DNA of 64,000 bases, taken from NCBI GenBank assembly GCA_030849465.1, contig JARVLF010000015.1:248001-312000 (forward strand), read 5' to 3'. The DNA is from Moesziomyces globuligerus. Taxonomy: Eukaryota > Basidiomycota > Ustilaginomycetes > Ustilaginales > Ustilaginaceae. How positions within the stretch are numbered: position 1 is the stretch's first letter; each line of letters starts with the position of its first letter. Position numbers and translations under genes: made by a program. The notes below the pieces were generated by a model that was not told where the DNA came from, did no database searches, and saw only the letters and a list, made by a program, of their open reading frames with translations. Below, piece after piece: positions 18,218 through 27,355 of this stretch.

Positions 18218-19358
18218 ATGAAGTTCCTCGCCCTCCTCCTCTCGACGCTGCTCGCCCTCGTGGCGCTGCTCCCGCAGTCGGCGCACGCTGCCCAGCGCGG
18301 CCTGGCTTGGGGCACCAACGACAACTGGGGCAGCGGCGTCGCCAAGGGCCTCATCAAGTGGTACTGGCACTGGCAGGACGGTCCCAACTCGAGGTTCAAC
18401 GGCATTCTCGAGTTCGTCCCCTGCTACTGGGGACCCAAGTACAACTCGCAGTGGGCGCAGCGCAAGAACGAGATGAACGCCAACCCGCCCAAAGCGCTGC
18501 TCGGTTTCAACGAGCCCGACATCAGCGGACAGTCGAACCTCGACCCACAGACTGCGGCTAACCTGTGGATGCAGGAGATTCAGCCGTGGAAGAAGCGCGG
18601 CGTCCGTCTCGGCAGCCCGCAGATCGTGTGGAACCAGGACTGGCTCGCCTCGTTCATGAACGCTTGCAAGAGCAAGGGTTGCACTGTTGGTAAGTACCTT
18701 TTTCCTAGAACAAACTCTAAATCTTCGCATATGCAGGCAGGTACAACCAGCTGCGCAAGATGCTGCGCCGACTCCCCGATCGAGCTTAACGACTCCCCCA
18801 TGCACGCGTGGGGATCAGGCTCGAACGTGGCTGCGGCAAGCCAGAGCTTGCTCGTTACCCCCCAAGTCCCCCCCACTCGATAGGATGCTGACACTCTGCG
18901 TTTACTTTGGCCATGCACTAGACTTTATCGCCATCCACTGGTACGGTTCGTGGTCGGACCTGAACGGTCTCAAGAACTATGTCACGTCGGTGCGCAACCG
19001 TTTCGGTCTGCCGATCTGGGTGACCGAGTACGGCGTCACCTCTGCATCCGGCGGAAGCCAGCAGCAGGTCAAGCAGTTCCACATCGACGCCACCAACTGG
19101 CTCAACTCGCAGTCGTACGTCGAGCGCACCTCCAACTTTGGCAGCTTCCCCTACACCAGCCCTCCCGACGCCTACGGCTCGCGTCTCAACGCGCTCTTCA
19201 ACGGCGACGGCAGCCTGCGCGATCTCGCTTACTGGTACATCTGGACCTCGGGCTCGGCTCGCCGCTCCCTCCGCTCCGACGGCAGCTCCGAGCAGGACCA
19301 CGAGCAGACAAAGAGGGAGATCCCCATCCAGGACAAGCCCGCTAGCTTCAGCGCCTAG
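18218..19358 (+). CDS. Secreted GH128-type beta-1,3-glucanase (Asl1-like)
   Basis: Two exons, 18218-18689 and 18922-19358, with a 232-base intron (donor GTAAGT, acceptor GCACTAG), give 302 residues. A signal peptide (KFLALLLSTLLALVALL, cut after AHA) opens the protein. The rest matches the GH128 (Glyco_hydro_cc) fold: RGLAWGTND, ILEFVPCYWG, LLGFNEPDIS with the likely acid/base E99, then across the splice VDFIAIHWYGSW, and PIWVTEYG with the likely nucleophile E193. The splice is supported because the join rebuilds the conserved DFIAIHWYG strand. These enzymes cut beta-1,3-glucan and in fungi act on their own cell wall or surroundings. If the intron is retained the frame stays open to 18883 and yields a 221-residue form lacking the nucleophile. 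A TATAAG lies about 145 bases upstream. Confidence 0.9.
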
Positions 19359-20058
19359 CTCAACATCCTCCAAAATTGCCATCAGGATCACAGGGACCCC
19401 TCACTCGACTGCCTTTGAGCAGAGATGAGGCGCCGGTCCCGCGTCTCCGGTTTGGTCGCTCGTCTTGCCGTGTCTCTCGCTGGTCGTTGTATTCATATTC
19501 GGGCCTAGCTTCGCATTTCACTTCTCTCAGCATCGTCATGGGCCTCATTGTCTTCCTCCCCTGTATACCGCAGTGCTGCTCGATTCCAATTCGCAGTTCT
19601 CCTTCCCATTTTCCGTCGTTCCCCTGCGTGTTTGATGAAGTCAGTGTGGTGCTGGCCCATGAGGAGGCGGGTCGAACGTGACAGCTGTCAGCGCGATAAA
19701 TGGCCAAACCCCGCGGAGTCTGGCCGCGAGCATGTTACGTCCCTCTTTGGGAGCAAGTTAGCGGCGCGCTTTCCGGCTAAAATCGCGAATTTGCACGGGG
19801 TCTTGGCCGGCCGCTTCGCTCCGCAGGTTCGGCAGGCCGGAAACGCCACAGTCACTGGATCGCTCGGCAACCACGGCAAAACAGCAAAGCTGCTCGGGCT
19901 TAAGGCTTCCCCGCAACCGAACACCCCTTGACAGCTCGCCACCACCTAATAAACGCGACAGAGAGGGCCGACATGCGCACGGAGTGAAGCCTGCCATACT
20001 AAGCCAGCGTTGCACCTCGTTGGCACGGATTTCAACACACAAGATAGATTCAGGCACG
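19359..20058 (+). promoter_or_regulatory. Intergenic region upstream of the MCT-like transporter
   Basis: 700 bases with no supported gene. The transporter frame extends upstream to a GTG at 19984, but the first good ATG is 20059, so the last 75 open bases are treated as leader. Confidence 0.35.
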
Positions 20059-21603
20059 ATGTCGCTCTCGACAGGCGGTATCCCAGTGCCCCCTTTGCCG
20101 ACAACGACGACCTCGGAACGCAAAGATGCCGACAACGTGCTCGGCGCAGGCCAAGATGGCCAGCATGGCGCTGTGGACCTGTCGACCACGACCAACGTCG
20201 TGCTGTCCGACGCCCAATTCACCATCCGTGAAGGCGGGTATGGCTGGGTCAACGTCGTGTGCAGCTTTCTGCTGAATGCGTCGACGTGGGGTGTCAACAC
20301 GACATTCGGTGTTTACTTTTCCTACTACCTGCAAAACGACTACTTTGCGGGCGCGACGCCGATGCGCTACGCCTATGTGGGCGGTCTTTCGGTGGCGAGC
20401 TGCATGCTGGTGGCTCCTTTCGTCAATCTGCTCTGGCGCTCCTCGGGCTGGTTCAAGACCCCGCTGTACCTGGGCATGATCTTCATCTCGCTCGCGCAGG
20501 TTGGCGCCGGGCTCTGCAAGACCTACATCCAGCTGCTCTTCACCCAGGGATTCTTGTTCGGCATCGGGCTGGGGCTTACCATGATCCCCACGCAGCCTTT
20601 GCTTAGCCAGTGGTTCCGAAGAAAACTCAGCTACGCCCAGGGCCTGGCTGCGGCAGGAAGCGGCATGGGAGGCCTGGTCCTGGCAAATACGACGCGCTAC
20701 TTGATCCAGGAGAAGTCGCTCCAGTACGCACTCATCTGCAACGGCATCGTGTCGTTCGTGGTGCTTCTTCCATGCATCACACTGATGAAATCGACGGAAC
20801 CTCAGCCGATGCACTTCATCCCTTCCAAGTTCCGCAAGCACAAAGTCACGACGGAAAGCACGTCGGCTGCTCGCATCAAGAAGAACCCGCTCGAACTCAA
20901 GTGGTTCTTCCACCCAGGATACCTGTTCGTGCTGCTCTTCGGCGTCTTTTCCATGATCGGCTACTTCGTAGCGCTCTACTCGCTCGCCGCCTTCGCTTCG
21001 TCCGGGCTAGGGCTGACGCAGAAGCAGGCTTCGACGCTGCAGTCGATCCTCGCAGCAGGACAGATGATCGGTCGACCGATGTGTGGATTCCTGCTCGACC
21101 TGATCGGACGCCATCCGTGCACGATGCTCATCCAATTCCTGGCGGGTCTGACGTGTCTGGCGTTCTGGCTTCCCGCCCGCTCTTTCGGTCTGCTGGTCGT
21201 CTTCGCCGTCACCCAGGGCCTGCTGGGTGGTACGGTGTGGAGCAGCGTCGCGCCCATCTCAGCCGAAGTCGTCGGCATCCGCGATCTTCCCTCGGCCCTC
21301 GCCGTCTTCTGGTTCGCCACCGTCATCCCCGCCCAATTCGGCCAGCCGATGGCTGTGGCGCTCATCAATCACTCGCAGACCAGCCTCGGACGCAGGGGTG
21401 CCAATGCTTACCTCATCTCGATCGGATTCTGCGGCGCCTGCTTCATCGCCAGTGCGCTCATGCTCGGCATGAGCTGGCGCTACGTCCGCGCGAGAAACAA
21501 GAGAGAGCAGCTCGAGAATGCCACCCGCACCCCGGGCCAGCACGAGTCTCATCCGGATACGGTACACTCCTCTACACCATCACATGTGACAGAAAAGGCT
21601 TGA
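20059..21603 (+). CDS. MFS monocarboxylate-transporter-like protein
   Basis: A 514-residue major facilitator of the monocarboxylate porter (MCT, SLC16-like) group. A disordered cytosolic N-terminus of about 55 residues leads into REGGYGWVNVVCSFLLN, the diagnostic [D/E]GG[Y/W]GW start of transmembrane segment 1. Twelve membrane segments can be traced, with a central loop near 255-285 and GRPMCGFLLDLIGRHPC in the second half. The C-terminal tail is polar. Fungal members carry monocarboxylates or other small organic solutes, riboflavin in one yeast case, so the substrate cannot be named. It sits between two secreted carbohydrate hydrolases, which fits uptake of breakdown products, but this is inference. 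Start chosen at the first ATG; the open frame begins at GTG 25 codons higher. Confidence 0.88.
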   Translation: MSLSTGGIPVPPLPTTTTSERKDADNVLGAGQDGQHGAVDLSTTTNVVLSDAQFTIREGGYGWVNVVCSFLLNASTWGVNTTFGVYFSYYLQNDYFAGATPMRYAYVGGLSVASCMLVAPFVNLLWRSSGWFKTPLYLGMIFISLAQVGAGLCKTYIQLLFTQGFLFGIGLGLTMIPTQPLLSQWFRRKLSYAQGLAAAGSGMGGLVLANTTRYLIQEKSLQYALICNGIVSFVVLLPCITLMKSTEPQPMHFIPSKFRKHKVTTESTSAARIKKNPLELKWFFHPGYLFVLLFGVFSMIGYFVALYSLAAFASSGLGLTQKQASTLQSILAAGQMIGRPMCGFLLDLIGRHPCTMLIQFLAGLTCLAFWLPARSFGLLVVFAVTQGLLGGTVWSSVAPISAEVVGIRDLPSALAVFWFATVIPAQFGQPMAVALINHSQTSLGRRGANAYLISIGFCGACFIASALMLGMSWRYVRARNKREQLENATRTPGQHESHPDTVHSSTPSHVTEKA

Positions 21604-22856
21604 GATGCAATACATTTTGCTGTGTTCACGATATCATCATACCCTGACCATCCCGCATGACTTACGACTTGCTCGTTGCTGTCTACCAGGCATTGTGCGT
21701 GGAAATGGAAATCCAGAGCGAAAAGGTCTGACCAAAATGAAAGAAAAAAGAAAAGAAACTGCAGCACCTAGGATTCCCGCGTGGTCCCCCACCGCAGTAC
21801 TGACTAGGCGATATCTTGCTTAACTTCGCAGATCGGACGGGATGCGGTGCTTTCAAGATTCTATGGCCGCAGATACAGGTGTGTGCCCATCTGTTGTACA
21901 AGTCTACGATGCGTTTTCCGGGATCGCGGACCTCGACGAGCCGCGGAATTGGTGAGCACGAACGAAGCTCCTGTAAGTTTTCCTGACGACTTGGCTCGGA
22001 AAAGATGCTTGTCAGGGTTCCGAGATCCAGGCTGTCGAGAGGCGAAAAAGGAACGTTAAACTACCGAGGATCTTCCTGCCGAGTGGCTCCGCCTGTTCGT
22101 CCGCCTCGGCGAAGCGGAGCTGAGCGGTGCAACGATCGGACGGCTATCCATATCCGCAATGCCTCTCCTGCGGCCGGCGGCGAAAGCAGCGTGCGCAAGA
22201 CGACTCCGTTCCGTGCAGCGCTGATGCACAAGTGGTCTGGTCCGGCGCACCGGCTCCTCGAAGCAACGCGCGTCCGGCGAGATGTCGGAAAGAAGATTCG
22301 GCGCAATTGCACTAGCCGAGCTCACGGAGCCCCACACTCCGTAACGAGGCACTCCCACTAGCTTGCTATTCTGCAGCATTGTTGCATGTCGATGGCCATC
22401 ATCCTGCGCCCGACGCACACATACGGAGATCACGCAGAAGGCGAAAAGCCCCCTCGGTGATCACACTCGGCTGTTCCTTCACTGTTCTGCACCAAGGCTC
22501 GGCGCGAATACCACAAATTTGTGACTTTGTGGGGGCCCCAAAGCATCCGCAGTCAAGATCAAACCCGATATGGAAGGACCAGCATGAAGTCTGCCGGCAA
22601 CTTGCATCTTCCAGCTTCCGCATGAAGAGCCATCGTATAGCAGAACTGCATCACAGCGGCATCGGACCACTTCGTTCGCGCTTCTTGACACTCCTTACAA
22701 GGAAGGTGAGAGTCTTCCAGGCTCCCGCCGCAAGCAATATAAGCAGCCTTCCTTTGCGCAAGGATTAGCTTCTTTCATCATCCGCCCAGAGATTCAGAGC
22801 CCTCGACTGACCCCATCTCATCTCATCCTTCACTCACCACCCCTCCGCTGACACAG
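21604..22856 (+). promoter_or_regulatory. Promoter region of the alpha-amylase gene
   Basis: 1.25 kb with no supported gene. TATAAG at 22738-22743 lies about 115 bases before the ATG. CCCCAC near 22330 and GGGGGCCCC near 22528 resemble Mig1/CreA-type glucose repressor cores, which would be expected for an amylase, but such short motifs are common by chance in this GC-rich DNA. Confidence 0.45.
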
Positions 22857-24344
22857 ATGCATCTCGCTCACATCGGCTCGCTGCTGGCGGCCTCGGCCGT
22901 CCTTTTGGGCAGCGGCGTGGATGCCGCCACGCCCGCGGCCTGGAAGACTCGCACCATCTACCAGATTGTCACCGATCGATTCGGCGTGGCCAACGGCGTC
23001 ACACCCTCGTCGTGCGCCGCCGGCACCAACGTCTACTGTGGAGGCACCTTCCAGGGCATCATCGCCAAGCTCGACTACATTGCCAACATGGGCTTCGACG
23101 CCATCTGGATCTCGCCCGTCGTGACCAACGTCGACTCGCCCAATGCCTACCACGGTTACTGGCAGCAGGATCTGTACGGGATCAACTCCAAGTTCGGGAC
23201 CGCTGCGGACCTCAAGGCGCTGTCGGCGGCGCTGCACGCCCGCGGCATGTACCTAATGGTCGACGTGGTGGCCAACCACATGGGCCAGCAGGTCAATGGC
23301 AACTCGGCCAGCAACAACCCAAGCCTGTACCGCCCCTTCAATCAGCCTTCGTTCTACCACAACTTCTGCACCATCACCAACTACAACGACCAGAACAACG
23401 TCGAGCAGTGCTGGCTCGGCTCGTCGCAGTCCGACGGTCTTCCAGACCTCAACACCGAGAACCCGACGGTGCAGAACGGCCTCAACTCGTGGGTCAAGGG
23501 CCTCGTTGGCAACTACTCGATCGACGGCCTGCGTGTCGATACGGTCAAGCATGTACGCAAGGACTTCTGGCCTGGCTTCAACTCGGCTGCCGGCGTCTAC
23601 TGCACGGGCGAGGTGCTCTCGGGCGACCCGGCTTACGTCTCGCCCTACCAGAATGTCATGGATGGCATCATCAACTACCCCATCTTCTACCCGCTCACGC
23701 GTGCATTCCAGCAGACGCACCAGGGCTTCACCGAGATGAAGAACATGGTCAACACGATCCGCTCGCAGTTCAAGGACCCGATGCTGCTCACCAACTTCCT
23801 CGAGAACCAGGACCAGCCGCGCTTCCCCTCGCTCAACGGCGACCGCGCGCTCGCCAAGAGCGCCATCACCTACGTCCTCACCGGTGACGGTATCCCCATA
23901 ATCTACTACGGACAGGAGCAGAGCTTCAACGGTGGCAACGACCCGTACAACCGCGAGGCACTCTGGAAGAGCGGTTACAACACCAACGCCGAGATGTACC
24001 AGCACATCGCCAAGGTCAACAAGCTGCGCAAATTCGTCAAGAACCTCTCGACCAACAACCCCATCACCACGCCGCTCACCAGCGTCTACGACGATGCCAT
24101 CGCTTGGGTCTACCGCAAGGCCGGCATGGTCGTCGCCCTCTCCTCGGGAGGAAGCTCGGCGGCAACACAGAACCTCTACATCCAGGCTAGCTCGCTCCCC
24201 TCGGGTCAGCTCCAGGACGTCATCTCGTGCAAGACCATCACCGTCCCTACCAGCGGCACCGCCACCATCCAGCTCAATGGCGGTCAGCCCGCGGTCTACT
24301 ACCCCGTTGGCTCTCTTTCCGGCTCGGGCATCTGCGGCCACTGA
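22857..24344 (+). CDS. Secreted alpha-amylase (GH13, fungal type)
   Basis: A 495-residue single-exon enzyme that hydrolyses alpha-1,4 links in starch or glycogen outside the cell. A signal peptide (LAASAVLLGSGVDA) is followed by WKTRTIYQIVTDRF, the usual start of Taka-type amylases. The conserved regions appear in order: VDVVANHMG, GLRVDTVKHV with nucleophile D228, GEVL with acid/base E252, and FLENQDQPRF with D319. Offsets of 22 residues match Taka-amylase after adding the signal peptide. The residue before D319 is Gln318, where GH13 amylases nearly always have His. A C-terminal beta domain closes the protein and no starch-binding module is present. The next gene converges on it about 110 bases away. 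Regulation by glucose repression is likely from the family, with only weak motif support. Confidence 0.94.
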   Translation: MHLAHIGSLLAASAVLLGSGVDAATPAAWKTRTIYQIVTDRFGVANGVTPSSCAAGTNVYCGGTFQGIIAKLDYIANMGFDAIWISPVVTNVDSPNAYHGYWQQDLYGINSKFGTAADLKALSAALHARGMYLMVDVVANHMGQQVNGNSASNNPSLYRPFNQPSFYHNFCTITNYNDQNNVEQCWLGSSQSDGLPDLNTENPTVQNGLNSWVKGLVGNYSIDGLRVDTVKHVRKDFWPGFNSAAGVYCTGEVLSGDPAYVSPYQNVMDGIINYPIFYPLTRAFQQTHQGFTEMKNMVNTIRSQFKDPMLLTNFLENQDQPRFPSLNGDRALAKSAITYVLTGDGIPIIYYGQEQSFNGGNDPYNREALWKSGYNTNAEMYQHIAKVNKLRKFVKNLSTNNPITTPLTSVYDDAIAWVYRKAGMVVALSSGGSSAATQNLYIQASSLPSGQLQDVISCKTITVPTSGTATIQLNGGQPAVYYPVGSLSGSGICGH

Positions 24345-24455
24345 AGAGTCTCGGCCTGCTTTCGTCCTCATCCCATTTCTACCCTCTTTTCGCACTGGCT
24401 CATTTGAAAGGTGCTGATCAAAATCGCGACTGAGTTGTGCTTTTCGACTGCGGGT

Positions 24456-26753
24456 CTATTTGTCCGTGACGCGGGGTGGGGAGATGCAGGCTTCCGACTT
24501 GCAGAAGCCGGCGGAGTGCTCGAAGAAGAGCTTGTCGGTGCCGCTGGGATGGTCTGCCTCGCAGGCACGGAAGCAGCGCGAATACAGCGCGCACGTCAGA
24601 TGACCCTGGACGAATGCGGTCTTCTTGGCCTCGGGCTTGAGCGCGAACTGTTTGCGCACGTCGGTCTCGTCGTCCGCACGCTTGTCCCGACGCGGGCCGG
24701 GTTGGTCGAGGCTGAACGTCTGCTGGTAGAGGTTGACAAAGACGCAGCCGTGCGTCTGATCGCACGCGCGCTGACACTCGGTAGCATTGCGAACCAAACC
24801 CCAGTGCAGGAACGACGTCGAGTCCGAGACGACCGAGCCGAACAGCTGGCCGTGATACGTAGCGACGGGCTGCATCTTGTCGCGGAAGATGGTCTCGTAG
24901 CCCCGATGGCACTCGTCCATCTCCTCGCCTCCGGCGATGGAGCGCTTGGAGACCTGCTCCGCACCATCGTCCTTCGGACTGGAAGTGACGCTGGATGCGT
25001 GCGAGCCGTTGTGCTTGCGGTGGGATCTGTGCTTGGGCTTGGAGGGTGTCTTGTCGAAGAGCTTGGGATCGTGCGCGCAGCTTTCGGCCTTGTGCTTGAA
25101 CTCCGCATCAGCAGCAACGAGCGAGGTGAAGCCAGGACACTTGCGCGAGCAGTGGCGCGCCATGATCCCGATCATGGTACCCACCATCCTGGCCGAGAGC
25201 TTCGCTTCCGGGTCGCCGTCGTGGAGGTGCGGCGGCGAAGAGGGCTCGGTCTTGTGCGCCACGCAGTACGGGATCGAGCGCTGGATGAGCGACCTGCACT
25301 GCTCGGCTGAGCCGCCGCACTTGTCGCTCGAGTGCGAAGCTTCCGAGTCGTGGTTCGCAGAAACGCTAAGGGCATCGCGCTTGCTCGGGCCACTGCTGGC
25401 CGCACCGGGCGCACTGCCTGAGACCCCAGGGCTGGAACTACCAGCCGTCGAACCAGCATCGGCTGGACCAGTGTCGATTGCACCGCTGCTCATCGCAGCA
25501 CCAGGCTTCCTATCGTCCGGCGTTGGGCCACTTGCCGTCGAGCCCGCGCCAGTCAAGCTAGGGTCGAGTGCTCCACCACTCTTCGCAGCGCCCGCCTTCT
25601 TACTGTCCATCGTCGAGCCACCAGCGGGCAAGCCTCCGTTCTTTGCGTCACTAGAGGCTGATCCAGCGATAGATGAGCCGGAGTCAGTCCCATCGCTGGA
25701 GGAGGCTCCGGAATCGGTACCGGGTGCGGTCGAATCGGGCGGAGACGTACTCGCACCCGCGCCTGGCGATACCTTCGCGTCATCGGTCGAACCTGGCGTC
25801 GATCCTGCCGCGCCCGCACTACCTTCATCACCGGAAGACGTGCTACTGTCAGCCACAGCCGTATCAGCGCCCGCCCCGGTCGCTCCCATTGCACCGCTGG
25901 CGCCACCCGCGCCAGCAGCGTCAGCTAAGGGATCAGTGGTAGCATTATGCTGCGCCTTGAAGAGTTCCATCTTAGCGTGGTCAGCCTCCCTCTGCTTGAG
26001 ATAGTCGAGGAAGGCGACGCCGAGCTTGCCGCCGACGTCGGCGCCGGTCTGAATGAGCGGCATGAAACTGCCCAGCCCACCTCCGCCCATTCCACCCATA
26101 CCGCCCATACCGCCCATACCGCCCATGGGCATGCCGGGAGCGAGAGGATCGCGCTTCTTTACCGGATCAGCATCGACATGCTTGGGCTGCTCTTGGGCAG
26201 CCGTGGCGAGACTGGCAGCTACGATGCGGGCGGCGTAGTCGGTGCGTGCCGAAGAGGGCAGGTCGCGCTTCATCTTTCCGACCGCTGCGTCCAGATCGGT
26301 GAGTTTGCTTACGCAGATGCTCGAGTCGGGGAGAGTGGCGGGGGTGTTGCCGTGGCGACAGAAGTTGGCAAAGTCGTCCTTGGAGCGCGCACCGAGGTGC
26401 TTGGAGCCAGAAGCGGGATGGTTCTTGGGCGTGAGTGGACAGGTTTTCTTGTCGCCACCGTCCCAGGGGGCGATGTCGTAGATGCGATCAAACGTCCAAC
26501 CGGGCAGGCTGTCGTTGAGGAAGGGCTCGAGCATACCACCCTTGTCCGAGCTCGAGCGACGTGCTGGTCCTTGCCGAGGTGTCCACACGCGCATCGCTCG
26601 CCCCCACATCCGCGCCCGCAATCCACCGTGCGGGTGAGAAAGAACACCGTGATCTTTGGCCGAGACCAGCCCGAACCATATCACGAAAACCCACAGCAAA
26701 CCCAGAAGCCTGGACAGCATGGTGACCAGAGAAAGCGCAAGGAAGGCGTGCAT
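24456..26753 (-). CDS. Secreted cysteine-rich protein with several Kex2-type sites
   Basis: A 765-residue protein with a long signal peptide (about 1-32, ending GLVSA). Dibasic KR sites, typical of Kex2 cleavage, occur at 162-163, 200-201, 458-459, 603-604 and 691-692. Residues 210-226 are a Gly-Met repeat built on a 9-base unit, and about 277-455 are Ser/Ala/Gly/Asp-rich and presumably disordered. Cysteines are sparse before and dense after residue 479 (15 of 18). The end, about 628-735, has the pattern NATECQRACDQTHGCVFVNLY then LTCALYSRC, which resembles PAN/apple-like domains and basidiomycete proteins labelled fruit-body-specific gene A. It could be a surface or wall protein, or an apoplastic effector precursor; I cannot decide. 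TATAAG at 26793-26798 (minus strand) lies only 40 bases upstream of the start. Confidence 0.75.
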   Translation of the reverse strand: MHAFLALSLVTMLSRLLGLLWVFVIWFGLVSAKDHGVLSHPHGGLRARMWGRAMRVWTPRQGPARRSSSDKGGMLEPFLNDSLPGWTFDRIYDIAPWDGGDKKTCPLTPKNHPASGSKHLGARSKDDFANFCRHGNTPATLPDSSICVSKLTDLDAAVGKMKRDLPSSARTDYAARIVAASLATAAQEQPKHVDADPVKKRDPLAPGMPMGGMGGMGGMGGMGGGGLGSFMPLIQTGADVGGKLGVAFLDYLKQREADHAKMELFKAQHNATTDPLADAAGAGGASGAMGATGAGADTAVADSSTSSGDEGSAGAAGSTPGSTDDAKVSPGAGASTSPPDSTAPGTDSGASSSDGTDSGSSIAGSASSDAKNGGLPAGGSTMDSKKAGAAKSGGALDPSLTGAGSTASGPTPDDRKPGAAMSSGAIDTGPADAGSTAGSSSPGVSGSAPGAASSGPSKRDALSVSANHDSEASHSSDKCGGSAEQCRSLIQRSIPYCVAHKTEPSSPPHLHDGDPEAKLSARMVGTMIGIMARHCSRKCPGFTSLVAADAEFKHKAESCAHDPKLFDKTPSKPKHRSHRKHNGSHASSVTSSPKDDGAEQVSKRSIAGGEEMDECHRGYETIFRDKMQPVATYHGQLFGSVVSDSTSFLHWGLVRNATECQRACDQTHGCVFVNLYQQTFSLDQPGPRRDKRADDETDVRKQFALKPEAKKTAFVQGHLTCALYSRCFRACEADHPSGTDKLFFEHSAGFCKSEACISPPRVTDK

Positions 26754-27355
26754 CTACGGGCCGGGTGGCAGATCGTCTATGTGCGGCGGGTTCTTATACC
26801 TTGCGATCCGCGCTGATACAGTGCTCAACGTCAGAGGTGCAAACACGCTGCAGGGAAGCTTTTTTCTGGCTCGCATTGTGTCGTGGGGCGTTGTCAAGCA
26901 TCGTCGAAGAAGTGAGGTTCGGGATTGGGTCCAACAAAAAGCGCAAGGTACGAGCGAGCTAGAGTCATTGTGTACGGTTCGCACTTTACTCGACGATGCG
27001 AAATGACATACGAGGGGGCCGGGCGCGTTGATGTGGGTTTTGCGCCCCACGCGCACGGTTGCCCACAGCCACCGAGGGCGCGGACTCCGCTACCGTCCGT
27101 GGCCTTCTGCACGCCAGTGCTAGAAAGAGCGTCGAGGCCTGAAACTCCGCCTCACTCATTCCGCCTAGAGGCACGAGCGGACCTCCTCCCTGTCACACTC
27201 GCAATCGACGGATCTACATCACCAGCGCGCGGGAGAGCTTCTGTGTGAGCGGACCGGTTGTGTTGACTTGTTTCTCATATTGCCATGCTGTTGTATTACA
27301 TTTTGGGTTCGTCGCACGCACCTAGTGTGCGACATGATATCTGCTCTGCACCGAT
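26754..27355. other. Gene-free spacer with the secreted protein's promoter
   Basis: 602 bases between the start of the Kex2-site gene and the end of fer1, both on the minus strand. It holds the TATAAG at 26793-26798 and presumably the fer1 3' UTR. I see no coding sequence. Confidence 0.4.
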
